Positions 36,385-45,536 of a stretch of DNA of 64,000 nucleotides are shown here, in pieces. Both the position numbers and the translations under genes were made by a program. The stretch is from Pseudomonas soli. Its GTDB lineage: Bacteria > Pseudomonadota > Gammaproteobacteria > Pseudomonadales > Pseudomonadaceae. Within the stretch, counting starts at the first letter, position 1. Each line of letters starts with the position of its first letter. The stretch lies in the NCBI RefSeq assembly GCF_900110655.1, contig NZ_FOEQ01000002.1, forward strand, positions 248,001 through 312,000. Direction: 5' to 3'. The notes under the pieces are model-generated. The model was given only the letters and a program-made list of their open reading frames with translations. It made no database searches and was not told the origin of the DNA.

Positions 36385-39257
36385 CGACGCACCTCCGCCT
36401 TTTCTGCCTGACGCCGCTCCTTGAGCAAGCGCCGCTGCTCGTCACTGAAGCTCTGGTAGCGCTTCTGCCATTCCGACGGCTGGAACACCTTCACCACCTC
36501 TACTGCGGTGACTTTGTATTCCGGGCAGTTGGTGGCCCAGTCGGAGTTGTCGGTGGTGATCACGTTGGCCCCCGACTCGGGGAAGTGGAACGTTGTATAC
36601 ACCACCCCCGGGGCCACCCGGCTGCTGACCCTGGCACGCAGCACGCTCTGGCCGGCGCGGCTGCCCACGCCCACCCAGTCGCCGTCGGCGATGCCACGGC
36701 TCTCGGCGTCGCTGGGGTGGATCTCCAAGCGGTCTTCGTCGTGCCAGGCGACGTTGCTGGTGCGCCGGGTCTGCGCGCCGACGTTGTACTGGCTGAGGAT
36801 GCGCCCGGTGGTCAGCAACAGCGGATAGCGACTGTTGACCTTCTCGTCGGTGGGCACATAGCCGGTGAGCATGAAGCGGCCCTTGCCGCGCACGAACTGC
36901 TCGATGTGCATGGTCGGCGTACCATCGGGGGCGGCGTCGTTGCAGGGCCACTGCAGGCTGCCGTGGCGGTCGAGCTCGGCATAGCTGACCCGGCGGAAGG
37001 TTGGGGTCAGGCGGGCGATCTCGTCCATGATCTGCGACGGATGCTGGTACTCCATGTGATAGCCCAGGGCGTCGGCCAGGGCCAAGGTCGCCTGCCAGTC
37101 GGCCTTGCCAGCCAGCGGTTCCATCACCTTGCGCACCCGCGAAATGCGCCGCTCGGCATTGGTGAAGGTGCCATCCTTCTCGAGGAACGAGCTGCCTGGC
37201 AGGAACACATGGGCGAACTTGGCCGTCTCGTTGAGGAAGATGTCCTGTACCACCACGCATTCCATCGCCAACAGCGCGGCAGTGACGTGCTGGGTGTTGG
37301 GGTCGCTCTGGGCGATGTCTTCACCCTGGCAGTACAACGCCTTGAAGCTGCCGTCCAGCGCAGCCTCGAACATGTTCGGAATGCGCAACCCCGGGTCAGG
37401 TTGCAGGGTCACGCCCCAGGCCTGCTCGAACTCGGCGCGCACGCTTTCGTTGGAGATATGCCGGTAGCCGGGCAACTCGTGGGGGAACGAACCCATGTCG
37501 CACGAGCCCTGCACGTTGTTCTGCCCGCGCAGCGGGTTCACCCCCACTCCTTCGCGGCCGATGTTGCCGGTGGCCATGGCCAGGTTGGCGATGCCCATTA
37601 CCGCGGTGCTGCCCTGGCTATGCTCGGTCACGCCCAGGCCATAGTAGATCGCCGCATTGCCGCCGGTGGCGTACAGCCGGGCGGCGGCGCGAATCTGCTC
37701 GGCGGGCACGCCACACACCGGGCCAAGCAGTTCAGGGGCGTTGTCGGGTTGGGCGACGAAATCGCGCCAGCGTGCGAAATCCTCGGTCTCGCAGCGGGCA
37801 TCGATGAAGCGCTGGTCGAGCAGGCCCTCGGTGACGATCACATGGGCCAGGGCATTGAGCATGGCCACGTTGGTGCCTGGACGCAGTTGCAGGTGCAATT
37901 CGGCACGGGCATGCGGCGAGTCGACCAGGTCGATACGCCGCGGGTCGATGACGATCAATCGCGCACCCTGGCGCAGGCGGCGCTTGAGCTGCGAGCCGAA
38001 CACCGGGTGGGCGTCGGTGGGGTTGGCGCCGATCACCAGCACCACGTCGGCCAGCATCACCGAGTCGAAGCTCTGGGTGCCGGCGGACTCCCCCAAAGTC
38101 TGCTTGAGGCCGTAGCCGGTGGGCGAATGGCAGACCCGCGCGCAGGTGTCGACGTTGTTGTTGCCGAAGGCCGTGCGCACCAGTTTCTGCACCAGGTACG
38201 CCTCTTCGTTGGTGCAGCGGCTGGAGGTGATCCCACCGATCGAATCTCGCCCGTACTTGAGCTGGATGCGCCGCAACTCGCTGGCGGCATAGGTGACTGC
38301 CTCATCCCAGCTGACCTCTTGCCACGGGTCTTCCAGGCGTTTGCGAATCATTGGCTTGGTGATGCGGTCCGGGTGCGTGGCATAGCCCCAGGCGAAGCGG
38401 CCCTTGACGCAGGCATGGCCGTGGTTGGCGCCGCCATTCTTGTCCGGGACCATGCGCACCAGCTGGTCGCCCTTCATCTCGGCGCGGAACGAGCAGCCCA
38501 CGCCGCAATAGGCACAGGTGGTGATTACCGCGCGCTCGGGCTGGCCGAGCTGGATCAGGCTTTTTTCGCTCAGGGTCGCCGTCGGGCAGGCCTGCACGCA
38601 GGCGCCGCAGGACACGCATTCGGAGCTGAGGAAATCGTCACCGCCGGCCGCCGCCACCCGCGAGTCGAAACCGCGCCCGGTGATGGTCAGGGCGAAGGTG
38701 CCCTGGATGTCTTCGCAGGCCCGCACGCAGCGGCTGCAGACAATGCACTTGCTCGGCTCGTAGTCGAAGTACGGGTTGGACACATCCTTGCCTTCGCCCA
38801 GGTGATTGGCGCCGTCGTAGCCATAACGTACCTCGCGCAAGCCGACCTGGCCGGCGACGGTCTGCAGTTCGCAGTTGCCGTTGGCCGAACAGGTCAGGCA
38901 GTCCAGCGGATGGTCGGAGATATACAGTTCCATCATGTTGCGGCGCAGATCGGCCAGGCGTGGCGTCTGCGTGCGCACCACCATGCCCTCGCCTACCGGG
39001 GTGGTGCAGGACGCCGGGTAGCCGCGCATGCCGTCGATCTCGACCATGCACATGCGGCACGAGCCGAAGGCCTCGAGGCTGTCGGTGGCGCACAGTTTGG
39101 GGATGCTGGTGCCGAGCATGGCCGCGGCGCGCATCACCGAGGTACCGGCGGGCACGCTGATCGAACGGGCGTCGATGACCAGGCTGACCTGCACCTCGCT
39201 GATGCGTTGCGGGGTACCCAGGTCGAGGTCGCTGCTGGGGTCGAAGTAATTGATCAT
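36381..39257 (-). CDS. fdsA: NAD-dependent formate dehydrogenase alpha subunit (Mo-bisPGD)
   Basis: A 958-residue catalytic subunit oxidising formate to CO2. The N-terminal NuoG-like part has [2Fe-2S] Cys in 'GSCRMCMVEIDG' and [4Fe-4S] clusters 'CIVCSRCVRACED' and 'CVSCGACVQACPT'. The molybdopterin domain begins 'CAYCGVGCSF'. The active-site Mo ligand is Cys, near residue 376 in RVCHSPTGYGLKQ, where other formate dehydrogenases have selenocysteine. The start 39257 overlaps fdsB by 4 bases; a longer open frame running up to 40313 is only a read-through shadow of fdsB. Confidence 0.95.
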   Translation of the reverse strand: MINYFDPSSDLDLGTPQRISEVQVSLVIDARSISVPAGTSVMRAAAMLGTSIPKLCATDSLEAFGSCRMCMVEIDGMRGYPASCTTPVGEGMVVRTQTPRLADLRRNMMELYISDHPLDCLTCSANGNCELQTVAGQVGLREVRYGYDGANHLGEGKDVSNPYFDYEPSKCIVCSRCVRACEDIQGTFALTITGRGFDSRVAAAGGDDFLSSECVSCGACVQACPTATLSEKSLIQLGQPERAVITTCAYCGVGCSFRAEMKGDQLVRMVPDKNGGANHGHACVKGRFAWGYATHPDRITKPMIRKRLEDPWQEVSWDEAVTYAASELRRIQLKYGRDSIGGITSSRCTNEEAYLVQKLVRTAFGNNNVDTCARVCHSPTGYGLKQTLGESAGTQSFDSVMLADVVLVIGANPTDAHPVFGSQLKRRLRQGARLIVIDPRRIDLVDSPHARAELHLQLRPGTNVAMLNALAHVIVTEGLLDQRFIDARCETEDFARWRDFVAQPDNAPELLGPVCGVPAEQIRAAARLYATGGNAAIYYGLGVTEHSQGSTAVMGIANLAMATGNIGREGVGVNPLRGQNNVQGSCDMGSFPHELPGYRHISNESVRAEFEQAWGVTLQPDPGLRIPNMFEAALDGSFKALYCQGEDIAQSDPNTQHVTAALLAMECVVVQDIFLNETAKFAHVFLPGSSFLEKDGTFTNAERRISRVRKVMEPLAGKADWQATLALADALGYHMEYQHPSQIMDEIARLTPTFRRVSYAELDRHGSLQWPCNDAAPDGTPTMHIEQFVRGKGRFMLTGYVPTDEKVNSRYPLLLTTGRILSQYNVGAQTRRTSNVAWHDEDRLEIHPSDAESRGIADGDWVGVGSRAGQSVLRARVSSRVAPGVVYTTFHFPESGANVITTDNSDWATNCPEYKVTAVEVVKVFQPSEWQKRYQSFSDEQRRLLKERRQAEKAEVRR

Positions 39258-40798
39258 TGCGCGGCCTCCAGGCCGAAATCGGCGGGGAAGTGCTTGAGGG
39301 CGCTGACCACCGGATACGGGGTCATCCCGCCCATGGCGCACAGCGAGCCGTACTGCATCGTGTCGCACAGGTCGCGCAGCAACCCCGCCTGGCTTTCGCG
39401 GTAGGCCGGGTCGGTGCTGGCGATCAGCCGATCGACCACTTCCATGCCGCGGGTCGAACCGATCCGGCACGGCGTGCACTTGCCGCAGGATTCTTCGGCG
39501 CAGAACTGCAGGGCGAAGCGAGCCATGCCGGCCATGTTCAGGGTATCGTCGGCCAACACCACACCGCCGTGGCCGAGCATCGCGCCAATGGCGGCGAAGG
39601 CCTCGTAGTCCAGCGGCGTGTCGAACTGTCCAGGCGGCACCCAGGCACCCAGCGGGCCGCCGACCTGCGCCGCCTTGATCGGCCGGCCACTGGCGGTTCC
39701 GCCACCGTAGCCTTCCACCAGCTCGCGCAAGGTCAGGCCGAAAGCGCGCTCCACCAACCCACCCTGGCGGATATTGCCGGCCAGCTGGAACGGCAAGGTG
39801 CCGAGCGAGCGGCCCATGCCGAAGTCGCGGTAATAGGCCGCGCCCTTGGCCAGGATGATCGGTACCGAGGCCAGGGTGAGCACGTTGTGCACCAGCGTCG
39901 GTTGGCCGAACAGGCCCTCCAGCGCCGGCAGCGGCGGCTTGGCCCGAACGATGCCACGCTTGCCCTCCAGGGACTCGAGCAACGCGGTTTCCTCGCCACA
40001 GATATAGGCACCCGCGCCGACCCGCACCTCCAGGTCGAAGGCCACGCCGCTGCCGGCGACATCCAGGTAACCGGCCTCGCGAGCCAGCAGGATCGCCTCG
40101 TTGAGCACACGCACGGCATCGGGGTACTCCGAGCGCACATAGATGTAGCCCTTGCTCGCTCCCACAGCGAGGCCGGCGATGATCATGCCCTCGATCAGCA
40201 GGAACGGGTCGCCCTCCATCAACATACGGTCGGCGAAGGTACCAGAGTCGCCCTCGTCGGCGTTGCACACCACGTACTTCTGCGCGGCCGACGCCTGGCG
40301 CACGGTGCGCCACTTGATGCCCGCCGGGAAGGCCGCGCCACCTCGGCCACGCAGGCCCGAATCGAGCACCGCCGCGACCACTTCGTCGCCGTCCAGCAAC
40401 GTGGCCTGACGCAGCCCCTCGAACCCACCGTTGGCGTGGTAGTCATCCAGCGACAGTGGCCGGGTGATGCCGGCTCGGGCGAACAACAGACGCTGCTGGG
40501 TTTTCAGGTAGGGAATGTCCTCGACCGGCCCCAGCGCCAGCGCATGGCCGGCGTGGTCGCCCGCCAGGGCATCGAGCAAACCGGGGATATCCTCGGGCGC
40601 GACCGGCCCGAAGCCCAGCCGGCCTTGCGCGGTGTCCAGCTCCACCAGCGGCTCCAGCCAATACAGGCCACGGGAGCTGGTGCGCTTGATGCGTAGCGGC
40701 AGGTTGCGCTGCGCGGCCTCGTGGGTCAGTGCCTCGGCCACCTGATCGGCGCCCGCTGCCCGGGCCAGCGAATCACAGGAGATGCACAGGCTCAACAT
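39254..40798 (-). CDS. fdsB: formate dehydrogenase beta subunit (FMN, NAD-binding)
   Basis: A 514-residue NuoF-like diaphorase subunit. An N-terminal thioredoxin-like extension (1 to about 110) precedes 'GRGGAAFPAGIKW' (NADH site), 'GAGAYICGEETALLESLEG' (FMN site) and 'EESCGKCTPCRIG' (the [4Fe-4S] ligands). It takes electrons from FdsA through FMN to NAD+. It overlaps fdsG by 7 bases and fdsA by 4, so the four genes are tightly coupled. Confidence 0.94.
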   Translation of the reverse strand: MLSLCISCDSLARAAGADQVAEALTHEAAQRNLPLRIKRTSSRGLYWLEPLVELDTAQGRLGFGPVAPEDIPGLLDALAGDHAGHALALGPVEDIPYLKTQQRLLFARAGITRPLSLDDYHANGGFEGLRQATLLDGDEVVAAVLDSGLRGRGGAAFPAGIKWRTVRQASAAQKYVVCNADEGDSGTFADRMLMEGDPFLLIEGMIIAGLAVGASKGYIYVRSEYPDAVRVLNEAILLAREAGYLDVAGSGVAFDLEVRVGAGAYICGEETALLESLEGKRGIVRAKPPLPALEGLFGQPTLVHNVLTLASVPIILAKGAAYYRDFGMGRSLGTLPFQLAGNIRQGGLVERAFGLTLRELVEGYGGGTASGRPIKAAQVGGPLGAWVPPGQFDTPLDYEAFAAIGAMLGHGGVVLADDTLNMAGMARFALQFCAEESCGKCTPCRIGSTRGMEVVDRLIASTDPAYRESQAGLLRDLCDTMQYGSLCAMGGMTPYPVVSALKHFPADFGLEAAQ

Positions 40799-41277
40799 GC
40801 CTTGACCTCCTCTCGGCAGCTCGCCACCAGCGCCCGCAGGCGTTCCGGGGTGACGCGGGCGTGGAGTTGGCCGTCGAGTTCCAACGCCGGCGAGCAGGCA
40901 CAGGCACCCAGGCAGTACACCGGGCGCAGGTCGAGCGCCCCGTCTTCGCTGCGGCCGTGATCATCCATCCCGAGCTGCTCGCGCAATTGCGCGGCCAGTG
41001 CCTCGGCGCCACGGCTCTGGCAAGACTCGGCGCGGCACAGGCGCAGGGTATGGCGAGCCGGCGGCGTGGTACGGAAATCGTGGTAGAAGCTGAGCACCCC
41101 GCGCACCTCGGCCTGGCTGAGGTTAAGGGCATGGGCGATCTCGCCGACGGCGATGTCGGGGATGTAGCCGGCGCCGGCCTGGATGGCGTGGAGGATCGGC
41201 AACAAGGCGCCGGGGGTGTCCTTTTCACGGGCCAGGACACGCTGGATCAGTGGCAGGTGGTTCAACTCATCAGGCAT
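40792..41277 (-). CDS. fdsG: formate dehydrogenase gamma subunit ([2Fe-2S])
   Basis: A 161-residue NuoE-like protein with a four-helix N-terminal part ('LLPILHAIQAGAGYIPDIAVGEIAHAL') and the thioredoxin-fold [2Fe-2S] domain, Cys in 'LCRAESCQSRG' and 'CLGACACSPAL'. First gene of fdsGBAD; the promoter should lie in 41278-41530. The accessory sulfurtransferase fdsC/fdhD is not next to the operon here. Confidence 0.93.
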   Translation of the reverse strand: MPDELNHLPLIQRVLAREKDTPGALLPILHAIQAGAGYIPDIAVGEIAHALNLSQAEVRGVLSFYHDFRTTPPARHTLRLCRAESCQSRGAEALAAQLREQLGMDDHGRSEDGALDLRPVYCLGACACSPALELDGQLHARVTPERLRALVASCREEVKAC

Positions 41278-41530
41278 ACAGCGGACCTCGGCAACCCGGC
41301 CCGGCCCTGATCGCGGGCCAGTGTCCGGCGGTGTTCAGCTGCGGTGCGCCGGCTGCGTCACGGTAGCGGCAGCCGGGCACCCTCCTTGCCTGTAGCCGGG
41401 CGTCTTGCTGCGCTCGGTCCACGGGCATCCTCAGAGCATGGCAGCTATTGCGCGAAGAGGTTGTGCGCGGGCGACCCGGCGCGTCCTGAAACCGACCATT
41501 GGAGGGCCCCCGCATAGGCGGCCCTGACAC

Positions 41531-42688
41531 TCAGTCCACGACCACATGCGGCACGAACCGCGAGCTGTCCTTGGTGATCAGGGTGTCGTCTTCACGAATG
41601 CCGATCCCCGAGGCCAGATCACCGACCACCCACGAACCGATCAGGGTGTAGCTGTCACCGAACTTCGGCAAAGGCGCGAAACCTTGCAGGATATACGGCG
41701 CATCATCGTAGGGGCCATCCTCGAATACCCGCTGGTCATCGGTGGTGCGAATGTCCACATTGGCCCCCTCGCGGGAGAAATACGGCTTGCGCACCCAGCC
41801 CTTGGGCACCGGCCGCCGTGGGTCTTCGTCGAGGAAGGCCGGCAACAGGTTCGGGTGGCCCTCATGCCATTCCCACAACAACGGCAGGATGCCCTTGTTG
41901 GAGATCAGCGACTTCCACGCTGGCTCGACGAACTGGGTATCGCAACCGGCGATGGCCTGGCCGAAGTCCTCGTGGAAGATATGCTCCCAGGCGTGCAGCT
42001 TGAACAGGCGCGGGATCGGTCGGCCTTCGAGGTCGACAAAACGCCCCTCGTCGTTCAGACCGATATCCTCCAGGTCGATATGCCGGGTGCTGATACCCAC
42101 GTGCCCGGCCATCTTGCGCAGGAAATCCGTGGTGCCGCGGTCCTCGATCGAGCCGCCGATGGCCGAGAAGTAGAACGGGCTTTCACGTTCGAAGGCGGCA
42201 AAGGCCCGCACCAGGTCTTCAGCCAGGGTGTTGAACTGGCTGGCATGGGCCGGCAGCACGCCGCGCTCGATCTGCTGCTCAAGCCAGATCAGCTGGAACG
42301 CCGCGGCTTCGTACAGCGAGGTCGGCGTGTCGTAGTTGGCCTCGATCAGCTTGGCCGGGCCCGTGCCGTCGTAGCTGAAGTCGAAACGCCCGTAGAGGTG
42401 CGGATGCCCCTCCTGCCACGAACGGCGCACCAGGTCGAAGAACGCCGGCGCAATCGCCAGGCGGGTCATCAGCGCTTCGCTGTCGACGATGCGCGCCACC
42501 GCGTCCAGGCACATCGCGTGCAGCTCCTGGGTCGGCGCCTCCAGGTCACGGCTGACCTGGGCCTCACTGAACTGGTAGTAACCGCGCTCATCCCAGTAGC
42601 GTTCGCCATCGATGGTGTGGAAGGCGAAGCCCTCTCGCTCGGCGGTGGCGCGCCAGTCTGGGCGTTCGCCGCAGTGGACCTTGTGCAT
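41531..42688 (-). CDS. yjfC: ATP-grasp ligase, YjfC/YgiC (glutathionylspermidine-synthase-like)
   Basis: A 385-residue protein matching the C-terminal ATP-grasp amide ligase domain of glutathionylspermidine synthetase, without the amidase half. Seen: 'YGRFDFSYDGTGPAKLIEANYDTPTSLYEAA', 'FKLHAWEHIFHEDFG', 'SNKGILPLLWEWHEGHPNLLPA' and 'KGWVRKPYFSREGANV'. E. coli YjfC and YgiC bind ATP, but their peptide-like substrate is not settled. ATG 42688 is taken; a TTG at 42694 overlaps the previous stop. Last gene of the yjf-type operon, immediately after the DUF1190 lipoprotein gene. Confidence 0.88.
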   Translation of the reverse strand: MHKVHCGERPDWRATAEREGFAFHTIDGERYWDERGYYQFSEAQVSRDLEAPTQELHAMCLDAVARIVDSEALMTRLAIAPAFFDLVRRSWQEGHPHLYGRFDFSYDGTGPAKLIEANYDTPTSLYEAAAFQLIWLEQQIERGVLPAHASQFNTLAEDLVRAFAAFERESPFYFSAIGGSIEDRGTTDFLRKMAGHVGISTRHIDLEDIGLNDEGRFVDLEGRPIPRLFKLHAWEHIFHEDFGQAIAGCDTQFVEPAWKSLISNKGILPLLWEWHEGHPNLLPAFLDEDPRRPVPKGWVRKPYFSREGANVDIRTTDDQRVFEDGPYDDAPYILQGFAPLPKFGDSYTLIGSWVVGDLASGIGIREDDTLITKDSSRFVPHVVVD

Positions 42689-42690
42689 GC

Positions 42691-43443
42691 TCAACCGCCG
42701 AAACTGAAGCCGCCGCTGCTCTTGCCGCCCCAGCCGCTGCGCGCAGTGGCCTGGCTGCCGAAGCCGCCACGGGAGATCGACGAGGACACGCTGGAGCGGG
42801 TCGAAGTGCTGGCCTTGTAGCTGCGGCCGCTGGAGCTGCCAGAGTAATAGCTGGAGTAGCTGCCACCGCTCTGCTGGGCCTGGTCGGAGCGCTCGAAACG
42901 CTTACCCTGATCGATCTGCTGGCCGAGCGTGGTGTTGCGGTAGCCACCGCTGCTGTCTCGGTACTGGTAGACCGGCTGCGAGTAGTACTGGCGATTGCCG
43001 CCGCTGAGCACCTGGCCAAGCAGCAGGCCGGTCAGCAGGCCGTTGAAATTGCTGCCGCCGCTGCTGGCCTGGCCGCTGTTCTCGACCTGGGCGCGGGCCG
43101 CATCGACCTGTGACTGGCTGACCTCGCCCGATACCGCCAGCTCGAAACCGCCGAGGCGTGGCATGTAGCGGTTGTCGCTGGTGACCTGGCAGTAGTCCGG
43201 CACGAAGTCGGCCTCGCAGGCGGCCTTGTCGCCATAGGTCGGGGCGATGCGGCGATGGTCGGCCAATGCCTGCATGTAGGCATCGGAACACACGTCCACC
43301 GGTATCTTGTCATCGACACAGGCCTGGACGGTGGAGTAATTGCTGCGCTTGCTGACCGTGTAGGTCTCCTCCGGCGCGCTGCACGCGGTGAGCGCCAGTG
43401 GCAGGGAACTGGCCAGCACCAGCTTGACGGAACTGCGTCTCAT
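42691..43443 (-). CDS. yjfM: DUF1190 (YgiB/YjfM-like) lipoprotein
   Basis: A 250-residue protein with a lipoprotein signal (LVLASSLPLALTACSAPEE, lipobox LTAC). The globular part has conserved Cys ('VQACVDDKIPVDVCSDAYMQAL', 'ACEADFVPDYCQV'), followed by a long low-complexity Ser/Gly/Tyr-rich tail ('SYSSYYSGSSSGRSY', 'SGGFSFGG'). DUF1190 proteins pair with the YjfC/YgiC ATP-grasp enzyme across enterobacteria and pseudomonads. The tail may be a substrate for modification. That last point is inference. Confidence 0.82.
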   Translation of the reverse strand: MRRSSVKLVLASSLPLALTACSAPEETYTVSKRSNYSTVQACVDDKIPVDVCSDAYMQALADHRRIAPTYGDKAACEADFVPDYCQVTSDNRYMPRLGGFELAVSGEVSQSQVDAARAQVENSGQASSGGSNFNGLLTGLLLGQVLSGGNRQYYSQPVYQYRDSSGGYRNTTLGQQIDQGKRFERSDQAQQSGGSYSSYYSGSSSGRSYKASTSTRSSVSSSISRGGFGSQATARSGWGGKSSGGFSFGG

Positions 43444-43468
43444 GTATGGCTCCTTGCGCGCAAACGGC

Positions 43469-43894
43469 TCAGACCGACGGGGTCATGCAGGCCGAATTGA
43501 GGAAGCCCACGCTGATCGCCACGGCGGCGGCGTAGATCGCGGCGGCCATTTCGCCCTTGGCGATGCGGCTGGCCAACCCCTTGAGCACCAGGCTGGTGAT
43601 GGCGAAGGCGAGCAGTTGCACCACGGCGGCGATCACCACCCAGACCACGAAGTCGAGCAGGCTGACGCTGTAGGCGATGATGTTGCTGGCCGGCAGCGAG
43701 AAGCCGATCAGCGCGCCGCCCAGGGCGATGGCCGCAGCGCTGTTGTTGTCGCGGATCAGGGCGAATTCGCGGTGCGGGGTGAGGTGCGTGTAGATGAACT
43801 GGAACAGCCAGAACAGCACCAGCGCCACGCTGATGTAGAGAATGAAGCCGATCACTGCCTGGGCGTTGAGCGACATGCGAAGTGCGTCGAGCAT
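43469..43894 (-). CDS. yjfL: DUF350 membrane protein (YjfL-like)
   Basis: A 141-residue integral membrane protein with about four helices ('AVIGFILYISVALVLFWLFQFIY', 'AIALGGALIGFSLPASNIIAYSV', 'LLDFVVWVVIAAVVQLLAFAI', 'AAAIYAAAVAISVGFLNSACM'). This is the DUF350 arrangement of two repeated hairpins. Function unknown. It lies between the DUF2491 and DUF1190 genes, with short spacers of 12 and 25 bases. Confidence 0.85.
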   Translation of the reverse strand: MLDALRMSLNAQAVIGFILYISVALVLFWLFQFIYTHLTPHREFALIRDNNSAAAIALGGALIGFSLPASNIIAYSVSLLDFVVWVVIAAVVQLLAFAITSLVLKGLASRIAKGEMAAAIYAAAVAISVGFLNSACMTPSV

Positions 43895-43906
43895 GGTGAA
43901 TCCTTG

Positions 43907-44563
43907 TCAGATGACGTTGAAGTCCGTTGATTGCAGGGTGACACCCACCGAAGTGGTCAGGCTGACATTGCCGTCCTCGTCTTCCTCCACCGACAGCAGG
44001 AGGAATTCGCGGCGATCGGTCAGGCCGGTTTCGCGGGCATACAGCATCGACAGGTGCTGGATGCGGTAGCTGGTCTCGGGGCTGGTGACCCACTCGCTGA
44101 TCGGCGTGAGCTCGGTCTGCCCCTCTTCGCTGCCCCACTGGCGAACGAACTCGTAGCCTTCGTGCTCGTAGTACGGCAGGCCGATGTTCGACTCGGGCCC
44201 GACCAGGCGCTTGAGCTCCGCGTCGCTGGTGACCGGCACCACGCTGTAGTAGCCGAACAGGATGATGTCACGGACATCGTCAGCCGACGCGCCATTCATC
44301 ACCACCTGCAGCCAGTAGTCCTCGTCTTCCATATAGAAGCGCGCCAGGCGCACCGACTGGCCGAGGTCGACTTCACCGACCGCCCAGACCACTTCCTGCT
44401 CGGGGACCTCCAGCTCGGAATGCCCGTCGAGCAGCAGCTTGAGCGAGCGATCGAGCTTGAGCATGCGCCCGCTGCCCAGGCCGAATGGCAGGTTGCCTTG
44501 GGCCTGGCTGCCGGCGGCAGGTTTGGGGGCTTCGAAGCCCATGAAGCGTTTCAACCAACCCAC
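43907..44563 (-). CDS. yjfK: DUF2491 family protein (YjfK-like)
   Basis: A 218-residue soluble protein, GTG start with AGGAG 7 bases ahead. The pattern 'WAVGEVDLGQSVRLARFYMEDEDYWLQVVMNG' and 'LFGYYSVVPVTSDAELKRLVGPESNIGLPYYEHEGYEFVRQWG' matches DUF2491/YjfK. No function is established; the family always travels with YjfJ-type PspA proteins. Separated from yjfJ by a 255-base gap holding a REP-like element, so the downstream half of the operon may have its own promoter. Confidence 0.85.
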   Translation of the reverse strand: MGWLKRFMGFEAPKPAAGSQAQGNLPFGLGSGRMLKLDRSLKLLLDGHSELEVPEQEVVWAVGEVDLGQSVRLARFYMEDEDYWLQVVMNGASADDVRDIILFGYYSVVPVTSDAELKRLVGPESNIGLPYYEHEGYEFVRQWGSEEGQTELTPISEWVTSPETSYRIQHLSMLYARETGLTDRREFLLLSVEEDEDGNVSLTTSVGVTLQSTDFNVI

Positions 44564-44762
44564 GGGGCATCTCCTGGGTGAGAGGGTGACGGAACAGGAG
44601 CCAATACTGGAGCTGTAGCGAACAGGCTGGGCCTGTTGGAAGAAGGCGACATTGAAAATCCCTTGGGTCGCGGCAGTCCTTTGGCGGGGGCGACACGATA
44701 CTGCTTTTCGTGTGCCCCGCCAACGGGTCTGCAGCAGGGTTTTGCGCCAGCCGGGCCAGCTC

Positions 44763-44789
44763 CATCGCGGGGCAAGCCCACTCCCACGG
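44763..44789. repeat. REP-like element inside the yjf gene set
   Basis: CATCGCGGGGCAAGCCCACTCCCACGG is a variant of the P. putida REP core (mirror of GTGGGAGCGGGCTTGCCCGCGAT). It lies between the PspA-like and DUF2491 genes, where it could cause partial termination or protect the upstream mRNA end. The rest of the 44564-44818 gap shows no gene. Confidence 0.65.
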
Positions 44790-44818
44790 GCCCACGATAG
44801 GCCGGCCCGCTCAACTAA

Positions 44819-45520
44819 TCACTCCGCCGGCTTGGCCGCCTTGGCCTTCAAGCGTGCCAGCACATCGTCGGCACCACTGTTGCTGGCGCCGATCCCGGCC
44901 GACTTCAGGCGTGCTTCCAGATCGCTGCCATCGGCCTTGGCCGCCAGCTCCGCCGCCGCTTCCAGCTCGGCGGCACGCTCGGTCTGGCGCTTCTTGATGC
45001 GGTCCAGCGAGCCGACCGCCGTTTCCAGGCTGCCATTGGCGCCGCCGGTGGCCGAGGCCGCACTGACCTGGGCACGCTGCACGCTCTCGCGGGCCTTGAC
45101 CAGGTCTACCTGCTGCTTGAGGCCCTTGATCTGCGCCTCGGTTTTGCTCACGGTGGCGGTCAGGGTCGTCACCGACGCACCGAACTGGTCCGCCAGCGCC
45201 TGCTCGCTGTCACGCTGGTTGGTCAGGTCGGCGATGCGCGCCGCGCATTCGTGGGCCAGGCCCTCCTCGCCCTTGTCCAGCGCGGCAATGGCCTTTTGTT
45301 CCCAGTCGCCGATGGTCTTGTCGAACTCGGTGATGCGCTGCTGCGCGGTCTTGTGCTTGGCCATGATCTTGACCAGCTGGTTGCGCGCATCGATCAGGTT
45401 GTTGTCCGCGTCGCGAATCTCCTGGTCGAGGATGCGCAGGGCCTGGGAGTCGACGATCGCCTCACCGACTTCCGAAGCGCCGCCACGCAGGGCGGTGACG
45501 ATCTTTCTCAACAAACTCAT
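44819..45520 (-). CDS. yjfJ: PspA/IM30 family protein (YjfJ-like)
   Basis: A 233-residue, almost wholly helical protein of the PspA/IM30 (ESCRT-III-like) family: 'MSLLRKIVTALRGGASEVGEAIVDSQALRILDQEIRDADNNLIDARNQL' at the start, then a long coiled coil to about residue 190. Family members polymerise on inner membranes and maintain their integrity under stress. It is the second gene of the operon, 16 bases after yjfI. No PspF-type activator or sigma-54 gene is nearby, so regulation differs from classical psp. Confidence 0.88.
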   Translation of the reverse strand: MSLLRKIVTALRGGASEVGEAIVDSQALRILDQEIRDADNNLIDARNQLVKIMAKHKTAQQRITEFDKTIGDWEQKAIAALDKGEEGLAHECAARIADLTNQRDSEQALADQFGASVTTLTATVSKTEAQIKGLKQQVDLVKARESVQRAQVSAASATGGANGSLETAVGSLDRIKKRQTERAAELEAAAELAAKADGSDLEARLKSAGIGASNSGADDVLARLKAKAAKPAE

Positions 45521-45536
45521 GGTGCAATCTCCGGAA

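Noticed and set aside
35760..39404. 1,214-codon open frame opposite the formate dehydrogenase genes
   Set aside because: It lies antisense to fdsD and fdsA, both certain from metal-binding motifs, and its product has no recognisable domains.
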